In this document: in pieces, positions 33,848 through 43,307 of the stretch | Numbering within the stretch: position 1 is the stretch's first letter | Layout of the letters: every line of letters starts with the position of its first letter | Assembly (NCBI RefSeq): GCF_014133895.1 | Contig: NC_050729.1 | Span: forward strand, 310,001 to 374,000 | From: Torulaspora globosa | Lineage: Eukaryota; Ascomycota; Saccharomycetes; Saccharomycetales; Saccharomycetaceae | Direction of reading: 5' to 3' | DNA length: 64,000 nt | Program-made: the position numbers and the translations under genes | The notes under the pieces: generated by a model | Seen by the model: only the letters and a program-made list of their open reading frames with translations | What the model was told of the DNA's origin: nothing | The model's database searches: none

Positions 33848-34771
33848 TCAGTAATGGCAAGGCGTAGCCGACTCTTCGACAACGGAATAACCAAAAACAT
33901 CCAGCAGGTTTTGGTCACTAGCGACTAGTGAGTCGAGTAGCACGGGTTCCGATAAGGTTGGAAGAGAATCGGCAGCACGCTCTTGATCAGAACTATCACA
34001 TACATCCTCCGCGTTCCCGCAACAATTCCGGCTGGAAATGGTTCTGATAGACACCTCTCTGACAGTTCTGAGATGCGATTCCGTCTGGCGGGCGGTAAAT
34101 TGCGCGAGGTCAATGACTTCAACGGTTCTGCTGCCATCATCGCTGCAAAGGGCTTGAGAAATGTCGAAGATACTCTTCAGTACCAATTCTTTGTGCGGTT
34201 CACGTTTAAATAGGGACAAGCCAAGTGATGTCTGACGCAAATCATCGAAGGCCGTACGGTATCTTTGATCTGGAAGTACCGCCAGGATTATCGAAGTCAT
34301 CAGGCGCATTCTGTCATCCTTTTGAAGGTGGTCTGGTTCTCTATGCTGAACATTTCTTGGCCACCAATCTGGCTTCGTGAGCTCACCCTTGATGTAGGGA
34401 TATTTGGTCTTTTTTCTGGGTTCGATGACCTTGATCCATGCTTTCACAATTGATTTGCAGGGCACTTGTCTCAAGTGCTTGAAAGCATTCTTTAGGTACC
34501 TCTCGAGAGAGTCCAGATCTTCGAGGGGTAAATTAATCGTTTCATAATTGAATTTCGTGACTTTTGGCTGTAAGCCGTGTTTTAGTATGCTACTGTCTTC
34601 GACCAAGTCCCATATGTTCAGAGGTAAAAGCTGTTTTGCAGCTGGAGTGACATAAGCGTGGGAGAACTTCACCGAATCGCTTCCACTGGATTCGCCCTTC
34701 TTCCTGACAAATATAGAGAAGTCGTAGCCTTCGTTTTGTAGCTTTACCAGCACATCTGTGAATTTATCCAT
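33848..34771 (-). CDS. YDR124W-like protein of unknown function
   Basis: The predicted 307-residue protein lies between the ECM18-type gene and INO2, on the strand and in the place expected for YDR124W (324 residues in S. cerevisiae). It begins MDKFTDVLVKLQNEGYDFSI. A middle part (about 80-190) looks like a helical bundle with the motif TKPDWWPRNVQHREPDHLQK, consistent with the YDR124W-like helical domain also found near the filamentous fungal hrmA clusters. The C-terminal third is Ser-rich and less conserved in appearance. The S. cerevisiae gene is reported to be induced by mating factor; nothing in the sequence shows this here. The assignment is mostly by synteny. Confidence 0.78.
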   Translation of the reverse strand: MDKFTDVLVKLQNEGYDFSIFVRKKGESSGSDSVKFSHAYVTPAAKQLLPLNIWDLVEDSSILKHGLQPKVTKFNYETINLPLEDLDSLERYLKNAFKHLRQVPCKSIVKAWIKVIEPRKKTKYPYIKGELTKPDWWPRNVQHREPDHLQKDDRMRLMTSIILAVLPDQRYRTAFDDLRQTSLGLSLFKREPHKELVLKSIFDISQALCSDDGSRTVEVIDLAQFTARQTESHLRTVREVSIRTISSRNCCGNAEDVCDSSDQERAADSLPTLSEPVLLDSLVASDQNLLDVFGYSVVEESATPCHY

Positions 34772-35017
34772 TGTCCTATCAATAGCCCCAGTTCTTGGCC
34801 AAATAGCCAGGAAAAAACATCGTAGCCTCGCTTATATAACTTGATGGCTAGCAGAACCTCCTAGGCTTGCTTATCGACATCATAAAGTCTTCTTGGATGT
34901 TTCGGTACAGATTAGGAGTACTTATGTTTCAAAGTTGTAAAGCGATGCTGTAAAGTGAATGGTGATTCAAGCTTAAGACAAAGCTCAACTTGCGAAACAA
35001 AGCCAGGAAAGGTCGGG

Positions 35018-36085
35018 ATGTCCATAGTAGAGGATGATAGGGCGGCAGTTGCTTGGGGTAGATCCGACCAAGCCATTGAACATCAAGCCCTTTCGATATG
35101 GGAGAAAGGTGTCCAGAAAGAGCGGGATGGATCAATGACTGATGCTATCAAGTACTACAGACAGGCACTTAAGATTGATGAGAAGGTTGAAAAGATCTAT
35201 AGGAAGAAGTTACGCGAAGAATGGCTGCTGCAGCAGAAACTCGCGGAGCTGCAGCTCGCCAGTCCTGTAGCATCGCAGGGCACAGCAGCAGATTCGGCGA
35301 ACACCAACGAAGATGGCAACGAAGCAGAAATGGAGCCTTGCTGGATATTTGAGAAGCTTCCCAATGATTTACTTCTAAGGGTTATCCGACAGGTGATCCT
35401 CATGTCTGGGGAGTCCTGGCTGAATCTGTCACTGACTTGCACAAAGTTCAACGAATTGTGCTTCCATAACTCAGGACCTTTCCAAGTGTTTGCCTCCTAC
35501 ATATACCAGAAGCAGCGTTATGACGAAACTTCGCTGGAGCTGAATCACATTTCGGACCTGGGAACGCTCGAGCACGATCTGTGGAATAGCAATTACGAGA
35601 AGATGTTAAAGGACAGGCCATACATCAAGTTTGAAGGCCTCTACATCAGCGTTGTCAACTATCTGCGGCACGGAGTCAACTCAGAGGGCTCCTCATCGCT
35701 GATAAGCCCGATCCAAATGATCACATATTACCGCTACTTTAGATTTTATTCCGACGGGCATTGTCTGCGACTGGTTACCACGGATGAACCCTCTCAAGTG
35801 GTCCCTCACTTCTCCATTGACGTCCCGCCGCGCCACAGCGAAATCTGCCGGTGGAGCTTAGGGCTAGAGGATAATTTTGGCCGTTTAATCATCAGAAGGT
35901 CTGGCGAGAAGTACTCTTTTGTCGAGGAACTACATATCAAGAGCCACGGACGCAGAAGACATCATCGACTACTATGGATCAACTCCCTTGTCATCGACAA
36001 AGAGGGAAACGTTTCTGAATGCAGTCTAAGAAACGAGAAGCCGTTTAACTTCTCCAGAGTCCGCTCATTTGCATCAGACGATTAG
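35018..36085 (+). CDS. HRT3: F-box protein Hrt3
   Basis: This is a putative SCF ubiquitin-ligase specificity subunit, related to animal FBXO9. The longest frame starts at GTG 34955; the first ATG, 35018, gives MSIVEDDRAAVAWGRSDQAI and 355 residues (344 in S. cerevisiae). An N-terminal TPR-like repeat (ALSIWEKGVQKERDGSMTDA, then IKYYRQALKID) occupies about 20-60. The F-box is at about 108-150 (IFEKLPNDLLLRVIRQVILM and SLTCTKFNELC) and would bind Skp1. The C-terminal part contains YYRYFRFYSDGHCLRLVTTD, typical of the family. It is divergent from the YDR124W-like gene and followed by INO2. Confidence 0.93.
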   Translation: MSIVEDDRAAVAWGRSDQAIEHQALSIWEKGVQKERDGSMTDAIKYYRQALKIDEKVEKIYRKKLREEWLLQQKLAELQLASPVASQGTAADSANTNEDGNEAEMEPCWIFEKLPNDLLLRVIRQVILMSGESWLNLSLTCTKFNELCFHNSGPFQVFASYIYQKQRYDETSLELNHISDLGTLEHDLWNSNYEKMLKDRPYIKFEGLYISVVNYLRHGVNSEGSSSLISPIQMITYYRYFRFYSDGHCLRLVTTDEPSQVVPHFSIDVPPRHSEICRWSLGLEDNFGRLIIRRSGEKYSFVEELHIKSHGRRRHHRLLWINSLVIDKEGNVSECSLRNEKPFNFSRVRSFASDD

Positions 36086-36122
36086 AATTCAGCTAACTTG
36101 GAAGCTTATACTAGTCAAAAGT

Positions 36123-36128
36123 CACGTG
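36123..36128. promoter_or_regulatory. CACGTG before INO2
   Basis: This perfect E-box lies 144 bases before the INO2 ATG. It could bind Cbf1, Pho4 or another bHLH protein. Confidence 0.35.
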
Positions 36129-36135
36129 GGGATTG

Positions 36136-36145
36136 CATGTGAATT
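36136..36145 (+). promoter_or_regulatory. UASINO-like (ICRE) element before INO2
   Basis: CATGTGAATT differs by one base from the UASINO consensus CATGTGAAAT that Ino2-Ino4 binds. It lies 127 bases before the INO2 ATG. INO2 is autoregulated through such a site in S. cerevisiae. Confidence 0.5.
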
Positions 36146-36271
36146 TTTGAACCGATTTTCCACTATTTGAAGGTTAATATATCGAAGACTTGTAGAGAAT
36201 AGCTACATTCTGGTCGATTTAGAGACATTGAAGTGATCTGCGACTCTCCGGAACTGTCCCGAGACTCTACA

Positions 36272-37171
36272 ATGGAGCCAATCCCATCTGGCGATGTTCT
36301 GGATGTCTTTGGGCTTGAAAACGAGCAAGAAATTGACTTTGAAACCGCTTATAAGATGATTAGCAACTTTGACTATGATGTAGCAAGCTTCCATGACGAT
36401 TCGATATTTCCAAAGGTAGGCTACACTGAATCTGAGAGCTTGGAAAACATTGCGTTGTCATATACAGTGGAGAACTCGCATCTGAGAGATCAAGGAAATG
36501 GAGAGCGAGAAGTGGATGTAAACTGGAAAGGAAATGGTGATAAGGAAACTATGAGAGGACATACAGGAGTTATGAAAGGACATACGGGTGATGAGCAAAC
36601 GCTGGCGAAAGCTGATTTACTGAGTAGGTACGAATCTAGTGCAATTGAGCATTTTTTGGATAGTCTGATATTCCAGGACAACGATATAGGTGGTTCGAAC
36701 ATTCCAGAACAGCAAAATAAAACGATCAGTATGGCGGAGCTAAAAGTGACGAATAAGGCAGCGAAAGCATCAAAGAGTTTTTCAGCTGATCCTTCGTCGC
36801 TCGATGTCTACGTACCGCCCGCGGTGACTATTCCTCAAATATCTATCAAAGATGAAGATATTCCTGCGGATGTAATACAAGATCCTGTCCGGTTGCGTAA
36901 GTGGAAGCATGTGGAGAGCGAAAGGCTGAGAAGAAATAGCACCAAGAGAATTTTTGACGATTTGATAGCCATGACAAGGTATCCTCGGATTGGAGAAACT
37001 AAGATAAGTAAACCCCAAACCGACAAGCGTGTACCGAAGTACACTTTGCTGGGCTTCATTCTTGAGGACTTCAAGATGTTATTGCGCGCCAATGAGGAGT
37101 TGGAAGAGCTGCTTCGAAAAGGCGATATCAAAGGTGACAGAAGCGTGGAAAGTGGTATATCCGCCCTCTAG
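36272..37171 (+). CDS. INO2: bHLH transcription factor Ino2 of phospholipid synthesis
   Basis: Ino2 pairs with Ino4 to activate phospholipid genes through UASINO. The longest frame starts at GTG 36233; the first ATG (36272) gives MEPIPSGDVLDVFGLENEQE and 299 residues (304 in S. cerevisiae). Family blocks are visible: the N-terminal activation segment VLDVFGLENEQEIDFETAYK, the SSAIEHFLDSLIFQD block, and the C-terminal bHLH at about 215-285 beginning DPVRLRKWKHVESERLRRNS. The second helix is preceded by a loop containing KRVPKYTLLGF. A short tandem repeat encodes MRGHTGV and MKGHTGD (36551-36592) in the variable middle. It lies between HRT3 and the KIN gene, matching YDR123C beside YDR122W. Confidence 0.95.
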   Translation: MEPIPSGDVLDVFGLENEQEIDFETAYKMISNFDYDVASFHDDSIFPKVGYTESESLENIALSYTVENSHLRDQGNGEREVDVNWKGNGDKETMRGHTGVMKGHTGDEQTLAKADLLSRYESSAIEHFLDSLIFQDNDIGGSNIPEQQNKTISMAELKVTNKAAKASKSFSADPSSLDVYVPPAVTIPQISIKDEDIPADVIQDPVRLRKWKHVESERLRRNSTKRIFDDLIAMTRYPRIGETKISKPQTDKRVPKYTLLGFILEDFKMLLRANEELEELLRKGDIKGDRSVESGISAL

Positions 37172-37321
37172 GCGTAAAGCTCTTTGGGGATGTTTCTGTT
37201 CACGTCTTGAAATATCTGCTTCTTGCATAGGAAATGCATTTAGTTTGGCTAATCTACATAGGAATTATGGATGGAATATCTTCATCTTCTTATTATTGCA
37301 ATGATTGAGAAAAGTACAAGC

Positions 37322-40300
37322 TCATAAATTCAACTGTTTCAAAATGTCAGAGGCTATCTCCTTGTATATCCAGGTGTTACCAGAGACTTTCTTGAAATGT
37401 ACACCAGCTAATCCAACAATGCGAACTTTGACAATATGAATTTCAAATTTGATGGGAGGCTTCTCTTTATTATGGACGCCTTCTTCGTGACCATTTTCCA
37501 CATTATTCATCTCCTGAGCTCTAGAAGTGGTCAAAATATCATCCTGATGCATAGATTCAAAAGATGGCGACGACAGATCTCCAGAGAGGCTATTGGGAGG
37601 TGGTGATAGTGTGAGCGATAGGTTTCTCTCATGAGTCGCAGCCGTCGTTCCTGAGCCGGGGGTCGAGGGTGCACCAGCTTGTGTATACTTCACAGAACCT
37701 TGGCGCCTCATGGATCCATGACGAGAACTGGATCTTCTTTGAACGGATTCGGCTGGGGCCGTTGGTTGAAGAAACTGCTGTTGTGCAGGAGGTGCACTTT
37801 CAACCATGCTTTGTGTAACAGGATTAGAGAACTTTAGGACACAAACAAATCCACCTTTCACTTCGTTAAAATCGATATGCATTTTCTTCAAAACCTGAAC
37901 AATCTTGTATCTGACGATCGGAAGTGGTTTAGAAGAAGTTGTTTGAACAGAAAAAAATCCTTTAAGAAACAACGAACGCGGGTAATCAATCGATGGCATA
38001 GATCCTGGGGGAGCCTTTGAAGCCTCTTCCAAGACCTGCTCATCAGTAAGCTCTTCGTCTCCTGTGTTAATACCTGTTTTACCATCCGCATTTCCATAGC
38101 CGGCATTTGTTCCTGTTGAACGCCCAGCTGTTGAGTCTCCATTGCTGATAGTATCGTCTCTCTCATTGTAGTTCTTCGTACTGTCATTATGATCCAAGAA
38201 ACCACTATCTTCGTAGTCTTTCGGCGAAACGGCAGCCGGCACCGGGGGACGCATGAACTTCAAGGATTCACGCCGGGCGTGACCCACAGATTTAGCTCTA
38301 GCGCTTGGATGGAGTTTCCGGCCTTTTGTAACGTTCAATGGTGGAAGTGGCTTACTTTCGTCCTGTGAAAGCATATCATCCATTTTGTTGTTACCAGATT
38401 CTGATACCTCAGCGACATTTAATTTGCCCAAATCCTTCTCCACAAGTTTTTGCAGCTGTTGCTGGACCATGCTTTCAGCATTTACTGGCAAAGCGGGTAG
38501 ATCGGCATTCTGCTTCTGCGAAGATGACCTCAAAATCGTAGTACCACCGTTGCGTGAGCTGGCAACAGCCGCCGGTGTAGGCCCTCCTGACACAGTAACG
38601 GATTTGAGAGAAGCAGGAGTGCATTCGGAAATAGCACGTGAGTGCGTCTTCGGTATGCGCTTTCCACCAGTTCCAGATATTTGTATCTGCGGGGGAGTTT
38701 GATTTTGTATCCTGGGTGACTGATTTACTGCATTGGCCTGTTGCTCACCTTGATGCTGAGCCCGACGTTGAGAGAGTCTCCTGAAAATATTGCCAAACCT
38801 AGGTTTTTCTCCCGTGTCTATAGAGGTCGGGGAGGCGCTTCGTTGCTGATAATCATTAACCTGTGGGATAGGAGAGAGAACAAGCTCTGGTTCCTTACTT
38901 CCTTCGAGGCCTTTCTTCGTTGTAGGCGAAGTGTGTGCTTGTTCAGGAATTGCCAGCTTGGGCGGTACCAAAACCTGAAGGGGCCTTTGCTTTCCGCTCT
39001 TAGCTGTCACTACAGGAGGTGCCAAGGGAGCTGGAATAGAAGTACCACTCTCCGGTAACGCTGGAGCAGATTTCTCCATGGCGGCTCCGGAGATCATCGC
39101 AGAGCCATGGGAATGCTCAACCGACACAGGATTACTTAATCTTGATACTTCTTGTTTCTCTGATTGTTGTTGTAGCTCCTGTTGTCGCTGTTGCTGTAAC
39201 ACAGCAGCTTGTTGCTTCCTTTGTAATTTTGCTAACTTCCGTCTCAGCATCTCATCCACCAAATAATATATTGATAACAACGGATGGTATGCCCTAGTAG
39301 GATCTTCGAAAGTTTCTCCTTTAGTGAGACGTTCATGCTGTCCACTTGCGCTTGGGATATTAGACTCCACAATATTGCTTCCTGAGCCATTCAGATCACT
39401 ACTAATGCTGCGCACATTCAAGTTTGTTAGCGAACTCCAGTACTGCTTCGAGAGCTGGATGTATGAATCCTCTGTGACAATGAGGTTTAGGAACTTCATC
39501 GTTTCATCGATGCTATCGATAAACTCTAGGCGAAACATTTCCTTCACAACGTTTATATCTAGCATTTCTGGAGTCAAAGGAATTCTATTAGGGACATATG
39601 AAGGTGGAGGACAATCATATCCTCTTATCATCCAATGGTGTTCGACGACTTGTTTCAGCGTCGCTCTCCTTTTGGGATCCACCACCAACATTTTTGATAA
39701 TAAGGATATAACTTCAATTGATAAATGCTGCGGATATTCCACTTTGCCTTGCTTGATTTTCTCATGTAAAACGCTTGAATTCTCATCATCAAAAGGTACT
39801 TTGCCGCAAACCAGCACGTAAAGAACAACACCAAAGGACCAAACGTCAACTTCTGGCCCGGTATATGGACATGCTTTGAGAAGCTCAGGTGCCGCAAAAT
39901 ATAAAGAGCCACAAAACGTATGCAACTGTTTCCTTCTATCAAAAAGGTTCGATAAGCCGAAATCGATGATTTTTATCTCACCTGAAGTGGAAATCATAAT
40001 GTTCTCGATCTTTAGGTCTCTATGAACAATGTTGTTCGCATGCAAATACTGCAATGCACTAGCGATACCCCTTGTAAACTTCCTGGCGTGGTGCTCTTTC
40101 AGTGATCCATGCTGAATGATGTAATCGAGTAATTGTCCTCCCGAAACATACTCAAACAACATGTAAAAATGGTTTGACATTGTGCACATCTCAAAAAGAC
40201 GACATATATGCGGATGATACAATATCTGTCCGAGGGAAGCTTCTCTAATCGTCCTCTTATCCCTGGATATTTCCTTTTCCAATTTTTTCTGTCTCTCCAA

Positions 40301-40717
40301 TATCTCTTCTTCCCTCTTAGGAGGCGGTAATGACTGCTCCTTGTGCAGGAAGGCGTTGGTAGCCCTATTCACAATTTTAATTGCACATACTTCCCCAGTG
40401 TAACGATGTTTGGCAAGCTTCACTTTCCCCATAGATCCAGCGCCAACGGTCTCCAAGAAATCCCATTCCCCTAACGATTTTCGGTGAAACTGTTTTGGCT
40501 CCATAGCGTGCGATCGACCATTTTTATGCGACTGATGTGACTTCGACTCACCGCCCGCCTCTGTGGCTTCCAATGGAGGATTGAGTGAGTTCTGCTGGGA
40601 CTGTCCTTTAGTACCCATCATCCTTGCTGTCGCAGGCGCCACCGTGCTAGGCGCCAGGGAGTTACCACCGCCCATTTTGAACTGCGTATTGACATGGTAA
40701 TCGTTCGTACTAGGCAT
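37322..40717 (-). CDS. KIN2: Ser/Thr kinase of the Kin1/Kin2 (PAR-1/MARK) family
   Basis: This is the single counterpart of S. cerevisiae KIN1 (YDR122W) and KIN2 (YLR096W), plasma-membrane-associated kinases acting in polarised exocytosis and in HAC1 mRNA processing. The longest frame starts at GTG 40738; the first ATG (40717) gives [20 protein letters not shown] and 1131 residues. The kinase domain lies at about 85-365, with P-loop GAGSMGKV near 92, [12 protein letters not shown] near 231, IDFGLSN near 251 and FAAPELL. A long disordered, Gln- and Ser-rich middle follows, and then a C-terminal KA1 domain ([20 protein letters not shown]). The choice of KIN2 over KIN1 is arbitrary. Confidence 0.95.
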   Translation of the reverse strand: MPSTNDYHVNTQFKMGGGNSLAPSTVAPATARMMGTKGQSQQNSLNPPLEATEAGGESKSHQSHKNGRSHAMEPKQFHRKSLGEWDFLETVGAGSMGKVKLAKHRYTGEVCAIKIVNRATNAFLHKEQSLPPPKREEEILERQKKLEKEISRDKRTIREASLGQILYHPHICRLFEMCTMSNHFYMLFEYVSGGQLLDYIIQHGSLKEHHARKFTRGIASALQYLHANNIVHRDLKIENIMISTSGEIKIIDFGLSNLFDRRKQLHTFCGSLYFAAPELLKACPYTGPEVDVWSFGVVLYVLVCGKVPFDDENSSVLHEKIKQGKVEYPQHLSIEVISLLSKMLVVDPKRRATLKQVVEHHWMIRGYDCPPPSYVPNRIPLTPEMLDINVVKEMFRLEFIDSIDETMKFLNLIVTEDSYIQLSKQYWSSLTNLNVRSISSDLNGSGSNIVESNIPSASGQHERLTKGETFEDPTRAYHPLLSIYYLVDEMLRRKLAKLQRKQQAAVLQQQRQQELQQQSEKQEVSRLSNPVSVEHSHGSAMISGAAMEKSAPALPESGTSIPAPLAPPVVTAKSGKQRPLQVLVPPKLAIPEQAHTSPTTKKGLEGSKEPELVLSPIPQVNDYQQRSASPTSIDTGEKPRFGNIFRRLSQRRAQHQGEQQANAVNQSPRIQNQTPPQIQISGTGGKRIPKTHSRAISECTPASLKSVTVSGGPTPAAVASSRNGGTTILRSSSQKQNADLPALPVNAESMVQQQLQKLVEKDLGKLNVAEVSESGNNKMDDMLSQDESKPLPPLNVTKGRKLHPSARAKSVGHARRESLKFMRPPVPAAVSPKDYEDSGFLDHNDSTKNYNERDDTISNGDSTAGRSTGTNAGYGNADGKTGINTGDEELTDEQVLEEASKAPPGSMPSIDYPRSLFLKGFFSVQTTSSKPLPIVRYKIVQVLKKMHIDFNEVKGGFVCVLKFSNPVTQSMVESAPPAQQQFLQPTAPAESVQRRSSSRHGSMRRQGSVKYTQAGAPSTPGSGTTAATHERNLSLTLSPPPNSLSGDLSSPSFESMHQDDILTTSRAQEMNNVENGHEEGVHNKEKPPIKFEIHIVKVRIVGLAGVHFKKVSGNTWIYKEIASDILKQLNL

Positions 40718-41089
40718 CTTGATCGGTTTAAAATGCACAAGTGCAGATCCAAATAGCTCTGTTTAACACACAATACACCCGACAAGGGCAAATCCAGTCA
40801 CCCAATTTCAGAGCAACCAATTCAACAGGCACGAGCGATATCACTCAAGCAGTTCGAACTCCTAGAATCCCTGATTAATGTCCTAAAATCACTGATTGAT
40901 CCTCTTGATAATACCTTTACTTCAATTTAGCCTCCCCTTCCTTATAGCTCATAAAGCCGGGTAAATTGAAAAATCGCTCCAGACGACACGCTATATCGAC
41001 CATAATAAGCTTCAAGAACTTTCGATATTGGTAAACAGTATACTGTTTGGAAGGTCAAGGGAGGTCCTGTAGGGCGGTGATCACTGGCT
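40718..41089. other. KIN-IOC2 divergent promoter region
   Basis: This 372-base region holds the promoters of both genes. It contains the perfect palindrome at 41033-41048. A TTCGAA-containing stretch near 40855 resembles a tRNA B box, but no tRNA can be folded around it. Confidence 0.6.
41033..41048. repeat. Perfect 16-bp palindrome before IOC2
   Basis: AAACAGTATACTGTTT equals its own reverse complement with no loop. It ends 41 bases before the IOC2 ATG and could be a dyad for a dimeric regulator. Confidence 0.7.
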
Positions 41090-43069
41090 ATGAAGAGATC
41101 TGCTGCGGATAGTGACCTGGAGCCTTTTGAGCCGAATGAGACGCCTGAATGGCAACAATTTTTGGAGGAAGAAACACTGAATCAATGGAGCAAGATGAAC
41201 CATGGCGCGCTCTCGACGGCGGTTTTGCAGGCAGAGCCATTTGCGCAGGAGCTGCTTCGGCGATGGGACTATCAGTACGTGACTTGCTGGCTGTACAAGG
41301 TCACAGATTCATTCGTTACGATGAACTACGTGGAGGGATTTAAGCCGTTGTGGAGGAATATCAAGTTTGATGAATTTCTGCTCCTGCAGGAGCTGAGACT
41401 GATTGCAAGAGTGGGAGAGATCCGGCAGTCCGACAATATGCCGCTGTATGGAAGCATAAGGTTGCAGATGTTAAAACTGTTGACCAATTACAAGGCCAAT
41501 CGGCTGGCAGATTGGGATAACGTGATAAATCATCATTTGAACAGAGATGTGGAATTTGGAAGACTTTCGCTAGTGGACCAATTCGAGACTCTTTATCGAG
41601 TGGTGAAGCTTATTGAGGCAAAGAGTGGCGCTTTCAGAAATTATCTGTCGAATAACTTGGAACTGTTCCACTTTGCGGAGTACCCCTGCGACTCTGAGCG
41701 GTCGCTCCTTGTTCTGCCGAACGTCGGGGTCATTATCGAGAAGAAACTGACTAGACCCGCTCGCGGAAGTTTAGTAGTACCCGTCAAATTGAAGAACTGT
41801 TCCGTCAGATACTGGGACGAATCAACCCGGGTCCTGGAATTGGTCCATCTGGACTATTCAAATGAGATCCAAAACTATCTGAACACGTTCCAAATAGAGT
41901 ACACGGTACTAGCCACGACCTGGGATGCCTTTTTGAAGCAATTCTCAAAGGATCCATCTTTGATAGATTTTGCAGACTGGATACCGGTCTACGTCGAACA
42001 TCAGCTGTACGTGAATAGGATATTATCACACAAGGAGAAGGAAAAATCGATGGCGGAGCTGCTAGTTAGACGGAAGAGATCTTCACGGTTGGTCGCGCGT
42101 GAAGAAGAAACCAGACGCAAGGACGTCGAGAACAGATGGTATGAGAAACTGGATGAAAGAGAGTTTTACCTCAAGACCCGAAGCAAGCTCGTCGCCAAGC
42201 AAACGAAACGCATCAAGGACGTCCTTTGGCGTCAACTGTGGCAGAATTTCGAGCTGGATTTGAAGGACCAGAAACTTCAAAACGGGCATCCAGACCAACT
42301 TCTTGCTGATACAGAGGGCCAGGGGGATGCCCTAACCGAATTAGAGATAAGAGTGATTGAGAGTGGGCCGCGATTCAGCCCGCGCATCCTAAGCATACCG
42401 CCCGTGCGAGCCGAGACTGAACCCGCCACCGAGCTACCCTTAGAGCTAACGATTGACCAAGATGAGCTCGACGAGCTAAACAGCCTAGGGATCTCCACCA
42501 ACGGTGAGTCTGCTGACGACAAAAGCTGGGTGTTCCAATGCCCCGGAGAGCCGTTGCTGGGCGCATTGCGAATCTCCAGCCTGGAGGAAGAAGAGGCCGC
42601 CTCGCAGGCCAACCACAATCTTTTCGCTACGCCGATTGTGTGCTGCGATGCGTGTCTGACGTGGCAGCACTGGGATTGTGTCCAGAACTCAGACTCGGTG
42701 CTACACACCACAGCAAGAAACTATGCGACGGTCCAGCTCGGCAACTACGCCAGCAGCAGACGTGCAAGCCGTAAACACCAGCCCGAAGAACAAGAGTACA
42801 GGAGACCCATCGACAAGCGGGTGCCACTCACCGAGTCCACGCCATTCATATGCGGCTACTGCGCCAGCGATCTCGAGACGAAGCTCCGCTTGCAGTTCGC
42901 TCCAGAACTAAGGGCCATAAAACAAAGCGCCAGACAACAGGCGGAAGAACGCAACAGACTGAAACAACTCAGGGACGAAAAGAAGAGGCAGCAGGCGCTT
43001 CAGGATCAACTGTCTGCCATAAATCCAGATCCAGTTCAAAAGACGAATGAGCCGTTTGGGTTCACGTGA
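41090..43069 (+). CDS. IOC2: ISW1b chromatin-remodelling complex subunit Ioc2
   Basis: Ioc2 is a nuclear subunit that with Ioc4 and Isw1 keeps nucleosomes ordered over coding regions. The 659 residues are shorter than the S. cerevisiae protein (about 812). The N-terminal half has WHIM-like features (FVTMNYVEGFKPLWRNIKFD, LLQELRLIARVGEI). A basic coiled-coil follows at about 325-390. The C-terminal PHD-like finger shows WVFQC near 484, IVCCDACLTWQHWDCV near 520 and FICGYC near 588, but the usual second Cys after FQC is not seen, and the spacing is stretched. The stop codon lies inside a CACGTG. The call rests on synteny (YLR095C between KIN2 and GIS3) and the finger. Confidence 0.88.
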   Translation: MKRSAADSDLEPFEPNETPEWQQFLEEETLNQWSKMNHGALSTAVLQAEPFAQELLRRWDYQYVTCWLYKVTDSFVTMNYVEGFKPLWRNIKFDEFLLLQELRLIARVGEIRQSDNMPLYGSIRLQMLKLLTNYKANRLADWDNVINHHLNRDVEFGRLSLVDQFETLYRVVKLIEAKSGAFRNYLSNNLELFHFAEYPCDSERSLLVLPNVGVIIEKKLTRPARGSLVVPVKLKNCSVRYWDESTRVLELVHLDYSNEIQNYLNTFQIEYTVLATTWDAFLKQFSKDPSLIDFADWIPVYVEHQLYVNRILSHKEKEKSMAELLVRRKRSSRLVAREEETRRKDVENRWYEKLDEREFYLKTRSKLVAKQTKRIKDVLWRQLWQNFELDLKDQKLQNGHPDQLLADTEGQGDALTELEIRVIESGPRFSPRILSIPPVRAETEPATELPLELTIDQDELDELNSLGISTNGESADDKSWVFQCPGEPLLGALRISSLEEEEAASQANHNLFATPIVCCDACLTWQHWDCVQNSDSVLHTTARNYATVQLGNYASSRRASRKHQPEEQEYRRPIDKRVPLTESTPFICGYCASDLETKLRLQFAPELRAIKQSARQQAEERNRLKQLRDEKKRQQALQDQLSAINPDPVQKTNEPFGFT

Positions 43070-43079
43070 TAATCACGTG
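43063..43079. promoter_or_regulatory. Paired CACGTG sites at the IOC2 stop, upstream of GIS3
   Basis: Two perfect CACGTG motifs (43063-43068 and 43074-43079) are spaced 11 bases apart, each in the TCACGTGA form favoured by Cbf1. The first overlaps the IOC2 stop codon. They lie about 230 bases before the GIS3 ATG. Confidence 0.5.
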
Positions 43080-43307
43080 ACAATTTAGCGCCTTGTACGG
43101 CAATTTTCGAGCCTCTTCTAAACGGCTCAGAGAAAGGACACTCATCGCTAAGCGAGCTGCGATGCGACTTGGAGCATTTGAGTTCGCTGGTTTACATTCT
43201 GAATTAGTCTGAAACGTCTAGTTGCCACGTTAATGGTGTTTGGTTTTCGGTGGCTTGGAATTTGTTCTTACGCTGGGGCCTGTTTATGTACTTAGGAGTG
43301 GAAAGCG

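Noticed and set aside
40850..40875. GTTCGAACTC resembling a tRNA B box
   Set aside because: The flanking bases do not form a T stem and there is no A box at the right distance.
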